Shown here one piece after another: positions 16,311 through 25,704 of a stretch of 64,000 nucleotides of DNA. Source of the stretch: Pseudochrobactrum saccharolyticum (GTDB lineage Bacteria > Pseudomonadota > Alphaproteobacteria > Rhizobiales > Rhizobiaceae); assembly GCF_008801715.1 (NCBI RefSeq), contig NZ_VZPG01000001.1, positions 930,001 to 994,000 of the forward strand, in the 5' to 3' direction. Both the position numbers and the translations under genes were made by a program. The notes beneath the pieces were generated by a model. That model saw only the letters and a list, made by a program, of their open reading frames with translations, searched no databases and was not told where the DNA came from. Numbering within the stretch: position 1 is the first letter of the stretch; each line of letters opens with the position of its first letter.

Positions 16311-18410
16311 ATGACAACTGCCCCGCTGAACAGTCAGATCGACTCCCCGCTGTATTTTCAGCCTGCTTTATCAGAGAATGATTTTCGTTTGCTCTTCACA
16401 CAGCACCCTATTCCGATGTGGCTGTATGATCCGATTTCGCTCAAATTTTTATTGCTGAATGACGCTGCTTTTGAATTTTACGGCTATACGCCGGAGCAGA
16501 TGAGCCGGATGACTGTGCTGGATATCCGCCCTGAATCCGAGCACGAACGCATGATCGCTGCTATCCACGCAGAAACTGACTTCGGGAAGCCGCAAATCTG
16601 GAAACATCTGAAAGCCAATGGCGAGACAATTGAAGTCATCACCTATGGGCGACGCACAAATTTCAATGATCAGCCTGCTATTCTCGCGATCATTCAGGAT
16701 CAGACCGAAATCCGCAAAGCGCGCAATGAAATCAGCCAGACCCGCTCATTGCTCGACAGTCTGATCAAAAACCTGCCGATCGGGGTTTTCATTAAAGATA
16801 TGCAGGATAGCGGGCGCTATGTTCTGTTTAATGAAACAGCCAGCGCCATTACCGGCAAAGAATCTGCGCATGTCATCGGCAAAGCCGATCATCAGGTTTT
16901 CAGTGAAGAAGATGCCCGCAATTTTATCACGCAGGATCAATATGTGATGGAGAGTGACAGTGTTTTTACTGTCGAAAATGAAATTCCGTTGCGCAGTCAC
17001 AGCCGCCATGTACGGGTAATGAAACGCACAATTCCGTCGCAAAACGGAGAAAAGCCGCGTTATCTGATCGGCCTGATGGAAGATATCACGGAAGAACAGG
17101 CTCTGCAGGCGCATCTGACCTATACGGCCATGCATGACTCGCTGACAAATCTGCCGAACCGTGTCTATTTTTCGCGCCATACGACGGATTTATTTTCCAT
17201 AAAGGAAGCAATCCAGAGCCATGCCCTGCTGTTTCTTGATGTCGATCACTTCAAACATATCAATGACAGTATCGGCCATGCGGCAGGCGATGCCCTGCTC
17301 TGTCAGGTTGCGCGCCGTCTCAGCGCCTTTCTGAAACCGCAGGATTTTATTGCCCGTCTTGGTGGCGATGAATTTGCGATAATCCATCCTTTTGATCCGG
17401 AAAACCCTGATCACCGGCAGGAAATCGGTCATTTTGCAGAGGAAATCACCAATCTGTTCAGCAAGCCGTTTCATCTGGACGGCAGTCCTGAATATGTCGG
17501 CTGTACCATCGGTGTTGTCATTGCCCCCGAAGATGGTGAGGATATTGATACGCTGTTGCGCAATGCTGATCTGGCGCTTTATGCTGCCAAGGCAGACCGG
17601 CGTGGTGTCTACCGTTTTTATGAAAGATCCATGCGTGAGGCCGTCGAAAAACGCCACCGCACGGCTTTGGAATTGCATACCGCTCTGCAAAACAACGAAT
17701 TTGTGCTGTTTTATCAGCCGATTTTCTCGCTGACGACAGATCTGATTACCGGTTGTGAAGCTTTGTTGCGCTGGCAGCATCCGACACGCGGACTGGTCGC
17801 ACCGGATGATTTCATTCCGATTGCCGAAGATACCGGCATCATTTCTGCAATCGGTGCCTGGGTTCTGCGGCAGGCCTGTCAGGATGCCATTTCATGGCCG
17901 GAGAAAATCAAAGTTTCTGTCAATCTGTCGCCGGTACAGTTTAACAGCCGCAACATGCTGGACATGGTAAAATCCGCGCTTGAAGAAAGCGGCTTGCAGG
18001 CCAACCGTCTGGAACTGGAAATCACCGAAACAGTGCTGCTGTCCAATACCGAGCATAATACCGAATTGTTATTCGAATTGCGCAATCTGGGCGTGAGTAT
18101 TGCCATGGATGATTTTGGCACCGGCTATTCGTCCCTCAATTATTTGCGCACTTTCCCTTTTGACAAAATCAAGATTGATCGCAGTTTTGTGTCCAATATT
18201 GATAATGACAAACGCAATCTGGCGATCATTCAGGCTGTGGTTTCTCTGGGCAGCGCGTTCAATATTGTGACGACGGCAGAAGGCGTGGAAACACAGGAAC
18301 AGCTCACGCGCCTGAAAGACGAACAATTCGGTGAGGTACAGGGATTTTTTACCGGAAAACCGATGTCACAGCGCGATGTTTGTGACTTCATCGCAGGATA
18401 TGACGGATAA
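16311..18410 (+). CDS. PAS-PAS-GGDEF-EAL cyclic-di-GMP turnover protein
   Basis: A soluble protein of 699 residues with no membrane segment. PAS 1 is about 20-130 and PAS 2 about 140-260. The GGDEF domain has an intact RLGGDEFAI (~340), and the EAL domain an intact EALLRW (~474) with DDFGTGYSSLNYL and the FDKIKID stretch. Both active-site signatures are complete, so synthesis and hydrolysis of c-di-GMP are both possible. The product-inhibition site, normally RxxD five residues before GGDEF, reads KPQD, so feedback inhibition is probably absent. The ATG at 16311 follows GGAG; the longer frame starts at a TTG with no such site. The gene stands alone upstream of the copper operon. Confidence 0.9.
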   Translation: MTTAPLNSQIDSPLYFQPALSENDFRLLFTQHPIPMWLYDPISLKFLLLNDAAFEFYGYTPEQMSRMTVLDIRPESEHERMIAAIHAETDFGKPQIWKHLKANGETIEVITYGRRTNFNDQPAILAIIQDQTEIRKARNEISQTRSLLDSLIKNLPIGVFIKDMQDSGRYVLFNETASAITGKESAHVIGKADHQVFSEEDARNFITQDQYVMESDSVFTVENEIPLRSHSRHVRVMKRTIPSQNGEKPRYLIGLMEDITEEQALQAHLTYTAMHDSLTNLPNRVYFSRHTTDLFSIKEAIQSHALLFLDVDHFKHINDSIGHAAGDALLCQVARRLSAFLKPQDFIARLGGDEFAIIHPFDPENPDHRQEIGHFAEEITNLFSKPFHLDGSPEYVGCTIGVVIAPEDGEDIDTLLRNADLALYAAKADRRGVYRFYERSMREAVEKRHRTALELHTALQNNEFVLFYQPIFSLTTDLITGCEALLRWQHPTRGLVAPDDFIPIAEDTGIISAIGAWVLRQACQDAISWPEKIKVSVNLSPVQFNSRNMLDMVKSALEESGLQANRLELEITETVLLSNTEHNTELLFELRNLGVSIAMDDFGTGYSSLNYLRTFPFDKIKIDRSFVSNIDNDKRNLAIIQAVVSLGSAFNIVTTAEGVETQEQLTRLKDEQFGEVQGFFTGKPMSQRDVCDFIAGYDG

Positions 18411-18463
18411 AGATACATAAAATCAAATAGTTAATCTAAATACATTTCTTTCGGAAAAAGCTC

Positions 18464-18494
18464 TTGACCTTCCCATCATGGGAAGCCCTATCTT
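18464..18494 (+). promoter_or_regulatory. CueR-type promoter of copZ-copA
   Basis: TTGACC (18464-18469) and TATCTT (18489-18494) are separated by 19 bases, the stretched spacing of MerR-activated promoters. A perfect dyad, CTTCCCAT and ATGGGAAG around one central C (18469-18485), fills the spacer and matches the known CueR site pattern ACCTTCC-N7-GGAAGG closely. Transcription would start near 18501. The expected activator is the CueR-like gene at 11054. Confidence 0.85.
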
Positions 18495-18596
18495 CTTGTC
18501 AACATCAACAAAAGCGCTGACATGCGCCTGAAACTGACAAGAAAGGCAGGGCTTCCGCAAGCGGGACTTTCCGCATAATCAGCCCTGAAGATCATC

Positions 18597-18824
18597 ATGA
18601 CACAATCCGTTTCCTCCACTGTTCTGCTCTCTGTTGACGGTATGGGCTGCGGTTCCTGCGTGGCAAAAATTGAGAAAACCGCCAATGCCGTTGAAGGTGT
18701 CAGCACCGTCAGCGTTGATCTGGCGAAAAAACAAGCCAGCATCGGTTTTTCGGCTCCGGCAGATGCCGCAGCAATTGCCAAAGCCATTGATGCGGCAGGT
18801 TACGAAACAAAAATCCTCGGCTAA
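18597..18824 (+). CDS. copZ: Copper chaperone, heavy-metal-associated domain
   Basis: A 75-residue cytoplasmic protein made of a single HMA fold. The Cu(I)-binding GMGCGSC motif is at about residues 16-22, and the typical [18 protein letters not shown] strand-turn-strand follows. It should hand Cu(I) to the exporter CopA, whose gene begins 17 bases downstream. Transcription comes from the CueR-type promoter about 100 bases upstream. The ribosome-binding site before the ATG is weak (GAAG). Confidence 0.9.
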   Translation: MTQSVSSTVLLSVDGMGCGSCVAKIEKTANAVEGVSTVSVDLAKKQASIGFSAPADAAAIAKAIDAAGYETKILG

Positions 18825-18841
18825 AGGCAGGAGTTTCTGTC

Positions 18842-21352
18842 ATGACCAAACATAGTCACCCTGAGCAGACACGCTCGGGTCAGCCTGTTGTTACGCTTGA
18901 TATTGACGGCATGACCTGCGCCTCCTGCGTCGGCCGTGTGGAAAAAGCCTTGCTCGCTTTACCGGGCGTCAACAGTGCGACAGTCAATCTGGCGACACAA
19001 CAAGCAACCGTGCGTTTTGCAGATAAGCCGGATGCAGGCCTTGCTGCCGAAGCTATCAAGAAAGCCGGTTACACCGCGCATATTCCGCAACCACCGGCAC
19101 AAGTGGTGCTGGAAGTAGATGGCATGACCTGTGCATCCTGTGTCGGACGCGTGGAAAAGACCCTGCAATCCTCTGCCGGCGTTGCTGCAGCCTCCGTTAA
19201 TCTGGTGACCAAACGCGCCAATATCACGCTCAGTGATCCGTCAGTCACGCCGCAAATGCTGGCAGATATTGTCACCAAAAGCGGTTATCCGGCACAGCCT
19301 ATGGCAGCGGCCGCTCCTGCAAGCGGTGCGGAACGCCGTGCAGAGAAAAATGATGCCGAGATTAAAACCCTCAAGCGCGATGTACTGATTGCCGGTGCTT
19401 TGGCGCTGCCGGTTTTCATCACGGAAATGGGTTCGCATCTGTTCCCGCCGCTGCATCATTTTATTGCCGGCACAATCGGCACGCAGAACAGCTGGTATCT
19501 CCAGTTCATTCTCACAACACTCGTATTGTTTGGTCCGGGTTTGCGTTTCTTCCGTATCGGTATTCCGGCGCTGTTGCGCGGCGGGCCGGATATGAACTCG
19601 CTCGTGGCTGTCGGCACATTGGCAGCATGGGGCTTCTCGGTTGTTGCAACCTTCATGCCCTCTGTCCTGCCAGCGCAAACCGTCAATGTCTATTATGAGG
19701 CAGCAGCGGTTATCGTTACGCTGATCCTGATCGGCCGCTGGATGGAAGCCCGCGCCAAAGGCCGCACATCCCATGCCATCGCCCATCTGCTCGGACTTCA
19801 GGCCAAAACCGCGCGTGTGGTGCGTGACGGTGTGGCACAGGATATTCCGCTGGAGGATGTGCGTGCAGGTGATCTGGTTCTGGTGCGTCCGGGTGAGAAA
19901 GTGCCGGTCGACGGCGAGATCACTGAGGGTACGTCTTATATTGATGAATCCATGATTACCGGTGAGCCAATTCCCGCCACGAAAAATGTCGGTGATACGG
20001 TTGTCGGTGGTACGGTCAACAAGACCGGCGCCTTCACCTATCGCGCCACCAAGGTTGGTGCGGATATGGTGATCTCGCAGATCATCCGCATGGTGGAAGA
20101 TGCACAGGCCGACAAGCTGCCGATACAGAACCTGATTGATAAGGTCACGACATGGTTTGTGCCTGCGGTTATGCTCGCAGCCTTTGTTACCTTCCTGATC
20201 TGGTTTATCTTCGGCCCTGAACCGGCCTTCACCTTCGCGCTGGCTAATGCCATTGCCGTGCTGATTATCGCCTGTCCTTGTGCCATGGGTCTGGCAACGC
20301 CGACCTCGATCATGGTCGGTACCGGTCGCGGTGCGGAAATGGGTGTGCTGTTCCGCCGTGGTGATGCTCTGCAAAGCCTGCGCGATGCCGATATTATCGC
20401 TTTCGACAAAACCGGCACGCTGACCATCGGCAAACCTGTGCTGGCGCAGTTCCATACATTCGGCAATCAGAGTGCTGATGACATGCTGGCTTTGGCAGCC
20501 GCGTTGGAATCCCGCTCAGAACATCCGATTGCGACTGCTGTGGTGCAGGCTGCAGAAGACAAAGGTCTGAAACAGCCGGAAGTCAAAGAGTTTGAAGCTG
20601 TACCGGGCTTTGGTGTCAGCGGTATGGTTGACGGTCAGCCCGTGCATGTCGGTGCAGAACGTTTCATGAAAAAGCTCGGCATTGATGTCAGCACCGGTGC
20701 AGAGGCCGCAGCAGCAATGACTGCCAAAGCGCAATCCGTGCTCTATATGGCACGGGATGGTGCACTTGTCGCCGCCTTCTCCGTGGCCGATGAGCTGAAA
20801 CCGACAACCAAAGCCACAATTGATGCCCTGCATAAGCTTGGCCTGAAAGTGGCGATGATTACCGGAGACAGCAAAGTCGTGGCCAATGCCATTGCCAAAG
20901 AACTCGGCATTGATGAGGTGTCAGCGGAAGTTCTGCCGGATGGTAAAGTGGAAGCACTGAAGCGTCTTGCAGGCTCTGACCGCAAGATCATCTTTGTCGG
21001 CGATGGCATCAATGATGCACCGGCACTGGCTGCGGCTGACGTGGGTGTGGCTGTGGGCACCGGCACGGATATCGCTATTGAAAGCGCCGATGTGGTGCTG
21101 ATGAGCGGCGATCTGACTGCTGTTGTGGATGCGATTGCCCTGTCCAAAGCGACAATCCGCAATATTCGTCAGAACCTGTTCTGGGCGTTTTCCTACAATA
21201 CCGCACTCATTCCGGTTGCAGCAGGCCTGCTCTACCCGTTTTACGGCATCCTGCTCTCGCCGGTACTGGCTGCGGCAGCCATGGCATTGTCGAGCATCTT
21301 CGTGCTGACCAATGCGCTGCGCCTGCGCAGTTTCACCAGCACACGTTTATAA
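18842..21352 (+). CDS. copA: Cu(+)-exporting P1B-type ATPase
   Basis: An 836-residue membrane pump exporting Cu(I) to the periplasm at the cost of ATP. Two N-terminal HMA domains carry GMTCASC (Cys ~26/29 and ~97/100). Membrane helices start near 180. The transmembrane metal site is CPC in [10 protein letters not shown] (~477). The phosphorylation motif DKTGTLT is at ~522, SEHPIA (the HP motif) at ~560 and [11 protein letters not shown] at ~722. The CPC type with two MxCxxC domains marks the Cu(I) subgroup. GGCAGGAG gives a strong ribosome-binding site. A clear terminator follows, so copZ-copA is a two-gene operon. Confidence 0.95.
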   Translation: MTKHSHPEQTRSGQPVVTLDIDGMTCASCVGRVEKALLALPGVNSATVNLATQQATVRFADKPDAGLAAEAIKKAGYTAHIPQPPAQVVLEVDGMTCASCVGRVEKTLQSSAGVAAASVNLVTKRANITLSDPSVTPQMLADIVTKSGYPAQPMAAAAPASGAERRAEKNDAEIKTLKRDVLIAGALALPVFITEMGSHLFPPLHHFIAGTIGTQNSWYLQFILTTLVLFGPGLRFFRIGIPALLRGGPDMNSLVAVGTLAAWGFSVVATFMPSVLPAQTVNVYYEAAAVIVTLILIGRWMEARAKGRTSHAIAHLLGLQAKTARVVRDGVAQDIPLEDVRAGDLVLVRPGEKVPVDGEITEGTSYIDESMITGEPIPATKNVGDTVVGGTVNKTGAFTYRATKVGADMVISQIIRMVEDAQADKLPIQNLIDKVTTWFVPAVMLAAFVTFLIWFIFGPEPAFTFALANAIAVLIIACPCAMGLATPTSIMVGTGRGAEMGVLFRRGDALQSLRDADIIAFDKTGTLTIGKPVLAQFHTFGNQSADDMLALAAALESRSEHPIATAVVQAAEDKGLKQPEVKEFEAVPGFGVSGMVDGQPVHVGAERFMKKLGIDVSTGAEAAAAMTAKAQSVLYMARDGALVAAFSVADELKPTTKATIDALHKLGLKVAMITGDSKVVANAIAKELGIDEVSAEVLPDGKVEALKRLAGSDRKIIFVGDGINDAPALAAADVGVAVGTGTDIAIESADVVLMSGDLTAVVDAIALSKATIRNIRQNLFWAFSYNTALIPVAAGLLYPFYGILLSPVLAAAAMALSSIFVLTNALRLRSFTSTRL

Positions 21353-21386
21353 AAGCACCACCCTCCCAAGGCTAATGCTTTTAAAC

Positions 21387-21418
21387 AAAACGCCGCCCGT
21401 AACAGGGCGGCGTTTTCA
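21387..21418 (+). terminator. Terminator of copZ-copA
   Basis: AAAACGCCGCCC and GGGCGGCGTTTT form a perfect stem around GTAACA, with a T-run on the plus strand, 35 bases after the copA stop. Confidence 0.85.
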
Positions 21419-21596
21419 TTGATTAGAGAATTGATTTACTTATTGTTTTACAGAATTTCCTGCGCTTTTTCCTGTCAGAATTAACTGTATCTGCGCCGAT
21501 TCATTTGTTCTATTTTCAAATAAATGTTTCGAAGCACTTCCCGCTGTGCTTTACTGATCTATATTCTTCCCCATTCAATAAATAAGGGGTAGCATT

Positions 21597-23957
21597 GTGT
21601 TAGTTTCATTAACAGCCATCCTCTTTGCGTTCATAGGCATCGCGCTTGGTTATGGTGGCATAAAACTCGCCCTGCTGGGCGGCAGCCTTTATTACATTAT
21701 TACAGCGGCCGGTTTCTTACTGACCGCCATACTGCTTTTCACCCGCCGTGCTGCGGCACTCTGGGTCTATGCCCTGATCATTCTTGGCACACTCGGCTGG
21801 GCATTTTATGAAGTCGGCTTTGACTGGTGGCCGCTCGGCTCACGCGGCGGCATTATTGTGCTGCTGGGTCTGTGGCTGTTGCTGCCACCGATCCGCAAAG
21901 CGCTCAGCCCTGCCAGCAGAGAAGTGGCACCAACGATTGAACAGGCTCGCGCAGGCAGTGCCAGTCCTCTGCCGCTGCTGGGAGCAATCGCGGCCGCACT
22001 GATTGTTGCCGGTATCTCAATCACCAAAGACCCGCATAATCTCGATGGTTCCCTACCCACAGAAGCGGTCGCGGCAACACCGGATATGGGCAATACGGTA
22101 CCGGATGGCGAATGGCATCAATATGGCCGCACGCAATATGGTCAGCGTTATTCACCGCTCACACAAATCACACCGGAAAATGTGGCTAGCCTGCAGCTTG
22201 CATGGCAATACCAAACCGGCGATGTGCGCCAGCCGCAGGATGTGACGGAAACCACTTATCAGGTGACACCGCTCAAGATTGAAGACACGCTTTATCTCTG
22301 CACGCCGCATAATATTGCCATTGCGCTGGATGCGGATACGGGCAAGGAAAAATGGCGTTATAACCCTGAGGTCAGCGCCAATACCCAGCGCCAGCACCAG
22401 ACTTGCCGTGGTGTAACCTATTGGAAAGACCAGAGCGTTGCCGCAGATCAGGCCTGTTATGAGCGGGTTTATCTGCCGACATCGGATGCGCATCTGATTG
22501 CACTGGATGCCAAGACCGGCCAGATTTGCGAGAGTTTTGCTGATAAAGGCGTGCTCGATCTGACCCGTGGCATGAAATATAATCCGTCCGGCTATTATTA
22601 CTCCACCTCCCCGCCAACTGCGATGGACGGAAAAATCATCGTCGGCGGCGCGGTGAATGATAATTTCTCGACGCAGGAACAGTCGGGCGTTATCCGCGCC
22701 TTTGATATTCTCACCGGCCAGCTGTTGTGGAACTGGGATTCCGGTAATCCTGATGTCACCACACCGATTGCGGACGGTGAGCATTACACCACCAATTCCC
22801 CGAATAGCTGGTCGGTATTCAGCGCTGATGAAAATCTCGGCCTCATCTATATACCTCTCGGTAATCAGGTGCCGGATCAGCTCGGCATGGGGCGCAGTGA
22901 GGCGGTAGAGAAATATTCTTCCTCCATCACAGCGCTGGATGTAAAAACCGGTCAGGTTCGCTGGGTACGCCAGACGGTGCATCATGATCTCTGGGATATG
23001 GACGTGCCTGCTCAGCCCGTGCTGCTCGACATTACCAATAAGAGCGGACAAGTTGTGCCCGCACTGGTAGGTCCAACCAAGCAGGGCGATATTTATGTGC
23101 TCGACCGGCGTACCGGTGAAGCGATTATTCCGGTTACCGAAGTTGCAGCCCCAACAGGTGCAATACCGGAAGATTTCTCCGCACCGACACAGCCGCTTTC
23201 CGGTCTCAGCTTCAATCCTCCGCCGCTGACGGAAGCCAATATGTGGGGGGCAACGATGTTCGATCAGCTTGCCTGCCGCATCCAGTTCCGCTCGCTGCGC
23301 TATGAAGGTCGTTACACCCCGCCTTCCCTACAGGGTACAATTGTCTATCCCGGCAATTTCGGCGTCTTTAACTGGGGCAGTGTGGCGGTAGATCCGAAAC
23401 GTCAGGTGATGTTCGGTATGCCGACCTATCTGGCCTTCACCTCTCGCCTTGTGCCTGCGGATCAGATTCCGCCGAAAGGTGAGGATGAAAAAGCCAGTGA
23501 ACAAGGGTTGAACCGTAATGACGGCGCGCCTTACGGCGTATTTATGGGGCCGCTCCTGTCACCGCTTGGCATTCCGTGCCAGTCGCCGCCATGGGGCTAT
23601 GTGGCCGGTGTTGACCTGCGCACAGGCAAGATCGCCTATAAACATAAAAACGGCACGGTAGAAGACATGGCACCGGTGCCAATTCCGCTGAAACTTGGCG
23701 TGCCGGGTATCGGCGGGCCGATGATTACCGCAGGCGGGGTTGCCTTCCTCGGTGCAGCGGTTGACGATTATCTGCGCGCCTATGATCTCACAACCGGTAA
23801 GCAACTCTGGCAGACACGTCTGCCTGCGGGTGGCCAGTCCACACCGATGAGCTATACCGGCAAAGACGGCAAACAATATGTGCTGATCGTTGCCGGTGGC
23901 CATGGTTCAGTCGGCACTAAAGCCGGTGATTATGTGATGTCTTACAAGCTGCCATAA
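21597..23957 (+). CDS. gcd: Membrane-bound PQQ-dependent glucose dehydrogenase
   Basis: A 786-residue quinoprotein that oxidises glucose to gluconolactone in the periplasm and feeds electrons to ubiquinone. Five N-terminal membrane segments (within about residues 4-145, including the WAFYEVGFDWWPLGSRGG loop) precede the eight-bladed PQQ propeller (~165-780), with WHQYGRTQYGQRYSPL near its start and the VHHDLWDMDVPAQP region near 460. Length equals that of E. coli Gcd. It begins with GTG at 21597 after AAGGGG. No pqq biosynthesis gene is in the window, so the cofactor must come from elsewhere in the genome or from outside. The gene is monocistronic, with a terminator directly after it. Confidence 0.92.
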   Translation: MLVSLTAILFAFIGIALGYGGIKLALLGGSLYYIITAAGFLLTAILLFTRRAAALWVYALIILGTLGWAFYEVGFDWWPLGSRGGIIVLLGLWLLLPPIRKALSPASREVAPTIEQARAGSASPLPLLGAIAAALIVAGISITKDPHNLDGSLPTEAVAATPDMGNTVPDGEWHQYGRTQYGQRYSPLTQITPENVASLQLAWQYQTGDVRQPQDVTETTYQVTPLKIEDTLYLCTPHNIAIALDADTGKEKWRYNPEVSANTQRQHQTCRGVTYWKDQSVAADQACYERVYLPTSDAHLIALDAKTGQICESFADKGVLDLTRGMKYNPSGYYYSTSPPTAMDGKIIVGGAVNDNFSTQEQSGVIRAFDILTGQLLWNWDSGNPDVTTPIADGEHYTTNSPNSWSVFSADENLGLIYIPLGNQVPDQLGMGRSEAVEKYSSSITALDVKTGQVRWVRQTVHHDLWDMDVPAQPVLLDITNKSGQVVPALVGPTKQGDIYVLDRRTGEAIIPVTEVAAPTGAIPEDFSAPTQPLSGLSFNPPPLTEANMWGATMFDQLACRIQFRSLRYEGRYTPPSLQGTIVYPGNFGVFNWGSVAVDPKRQVMFGMPTYLAFTSRLVPADQIPPKGEDEKASEQGLNRNDGAPYGVFMGPLLSPLGIPCQSPPWGYVAGVDLRTGKIAYKHKNGTVEDMAPVPIPLKLGVPGIGGPMITAGGVAFLGAAVDDYLRAYDLTTGKQLWQTRLPAGGQSTPMSYTGKDGKQYVLIVAGGHGSVGTKAGDYVMSYKLP

Positions 23958-23971
23958 GCCACACAGACACA

Positions 23972-24001
23972 TAAAAAAGGGCGGAATTTCCGCCCTTTTT
24001 T
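23972..24001. terminator. Bidirectional terminator between gcd and the DUF779 gene
   Basis: AAAAAGGGCGG and CCGCCCTTTTT pair perfectly around AATTT. Both strands have T-runs, and the stem lies between two converging genes. Confidence 0.85.
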
Positions 24002-24021
24002 ACGTCACGCCTTGGGAGCAA

Positions 24022-24387
24022 TTAAATCGTACAAATGGTCGATCGGGTCAGAAAACGCACTTCACGGCCATTATCGAGCGAGAACATACCGCCCCGCCCC
24101 GGCACCACATCAATAATCAAATCGGTATGTTTCCATGCTTCATATTGCGAGTGGCTGATATAAAACGGCGCACCGCCAATCTCACCCAATTGCACATCCT
24201 GATCGCCGATCAGAAAATCACCTTGTGCATAGCACATCGGCGATGAACCATCACAGCAACCGCCGGACTGATGAAACATCACAGGGCCGTATTCTGCCTG
24301 CAATTCGGCAATCAGTTTGAGGGCGTCAGGCGTCGCAGTCACTTTGTTCAGCGGTGCTGTATTCGTGTTCATTTCTGCTTCAGTCAT
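24022..24387 (-). CDS. DUF779-family protein of the alcohol oxidation cluster
   Basis: A 121-residue protein with the DUF779 signature: FHQSGGCCDGSSPMCY near residue 40 (three Cys) and DVVPGRGGMFSLDNGREVRF near 93. Its function is not established. The family sits next to acetaldehyde dehydrogenase genes in many bacteria and may support the oxidation of small aldehydes. AGGAGG lies five bases before the ATG. It is the last gene of a row with adh and aldB, 20 bases after the adh stop, so co-transcription with adh is likely. Confidence 0.85.
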   Translation of the reverse strand: MTEAEMNTNTAPLNKVTATPDALKLIAELQAEYGPVMFHQSGGCCDGSSPMCYAQGDFLIGDQDVQLGEIGGAPFYISHSQYEAWKHTDLIIDVVPGRGGMFSLDNGREVRFLTRSTICTI

Positions 24388-24407
24388 GACACCCTCCTGT
24401 TCGTAAG

Positions 24408-25442
24408 TTACTTCGTCATATCCATCACGATACGGCCTTCGATTTCACCTTTGCGCATCTTGTCGAAAATCGCGTTGATATTCTCCAGCCGGTCAGTGCT
24501 GATCGTCGCCTTCACTTTACCATCTGCAGCAAAATCAAGCGACTCCTGTAAATCCAGCCTTGTGCCGACAATGGAACCGCGCAATGTCACGCCATTCAGC
24601 ACCATGTTGAAAATCGACACCGGAAACTCACCGGCAGGCAGACCGTTGAAAGCAATCGTACCGCCACGCGACATCATCCCCAGCGCCTGCTGAAACGCTT
24701 TTGGCGAAACCGCTGTCACCAGTGCGCCCTGCGCACCGCCATCGGTCAGCTTTTTCACTTCGGCTGCCGGATCATTACTGGTTTTGGCATTGACGGTTGC
24801 AACTGCACCCAGCCGTCGCGCCAGATCAAGTTTGGCGTCATCAATATCGACAGCCACAACATTGAGCCCCATGGCCTTGGCATATTGCACCGCCATATGG
24901 CCAAGCCCGCCGATACCGGAAATCACCATCCAGTCACCGGGTTTGGTATCCGTGACTTTCAGCCCTTTATAAACGGTCACACCAGCGCAGAGTACCGGCG
25001 CGATTTCGTTAAACTCGATATTCTTCGGTAAATGACCGACAAAATTCGGATCAGCCACCACATAATCGGCAAAGCCGCCATTCACAGAATAGCCGGTATT
25101 TTCCTGAGATTCACACAAGGTCTCCCAACCGCCGAGACAATGGTTGCAATAGCCGCAAGCCGTATAAAGCCACGGAATACCAACGCGATCACCTTCCTTG
25201 ACATGTTTGACACCGGCACCAACGCCGGAAACATAGCCCACACCTTCATGTCCCGGAATAAATGGCGGATTTGGTTTCACCGGCCAGTCGCCTTCAGCCG
25301 CATGAAGATCGGTGTGACAGACACCGGATGCCTGAATAGCAACCTGAATTTGCCCCGGCCCCGGCACAGGGATCGGCACTTCATCAATTGTCAGGGGTTT
25401 TCCGAATTCACGTACAACAGCGGCTTTCATAGTTTTTGCCAT
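24408..25442 (-). CDS. adhP: Zinc-dependent alcohol dehydrogenase
   Basis: A 344-residue medium-chain dehydrogenase that interconverts primary alcohols such as ethanol and their aldehydes with NAD. Catalytic zinc ligands lie in [14 protein letters not shown] (~40) and GHEGVGYV (~65). The structural zinc lobe has [15 protein letters not shown] (~96-110). The NAD site is [17 protein letters not shown] (~175). This pattern is close to AdhP/AdhA-type ethanol dehydrogenases. AAGGAG precedes the ATG at 25442; the longer frame to 25490 has no such site. With AldB and the DUF779 protein it makes an alcohol to acetate pathway. Confidence 0.9.
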   Translation of the reverse strand: MAKTMKAAVVREFGKPLTIDEVPIPVPGPGQIQVAIQASGVCHTDLHAAEGDWPVKPNPPFIPGHEGVGYVSGVGAGVKHVKEGDRVGIPWLYTACGYCNHCLGGWETLCESQENTGYSVNGGFADYVVADPNFVGHLPKNIEFNEIAPVLCAGVTVYKGLKVTDTKPGDWMVISGIGGLGHMAVQYAKAMGLNVVAVDIDDAKLDLARRLGAVATVNAKTSNDPAAEVKKLTDGGAQGALVTAVSPKAFQQALGMMSRGGTIAFNGLPAGEFPVSIFNMVLNGVTLRGSIVGTRLDLQESLDFAADGKVKATISTDRLENINAIFDKMRKGEIEGRIVMDMTK

Positions 25443-25656
25443 AACAATCTCCTTTGGCAGAAAGAGAGGCACTCCTTCTGCTCCATTCATGACACCAACA
25501 TTACGGAAAGTCGGCGAGCCGGATTGACCGGATCACCGTGGCTGAAGCATTTCACAATCAGGCCGGATCAGCCTGACAGCCGTGGAATGCAACCACATTC
25601 AGAGCGTTTGCAACGCATCCTACTCACTGCGTTCGCTCTCATTTTTTGTTATGCAT

Positions 25657-25692
25657 ATCTCCCCCGAAACCGGTCATGACTTCGGGGGAGAT
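25657..25692 (-). terminator. Strong hairpin after aldB
   Basis: ATCTCCCCCGAA and TTCGGGGGAGAT form a perfect 12-base stem around a 12-base loop, 12 bases past the aldB stop. No T-run follows on either strand, so it may be a transcript stabiliser, or an attenuator between aldB and adh, and not a full terminator. Confidence 0.6.
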
Positions 25693-25704
25693 CATTTCGT
25701 CAGA

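Noticed and set aside
19241-20455. 404-codon minus-strand ORF opposite copA
   Set aside because: copA is fully supported by motifs; the antisense protein is His/Gln/Arg-rich with no domain pattern, a typical shadow.
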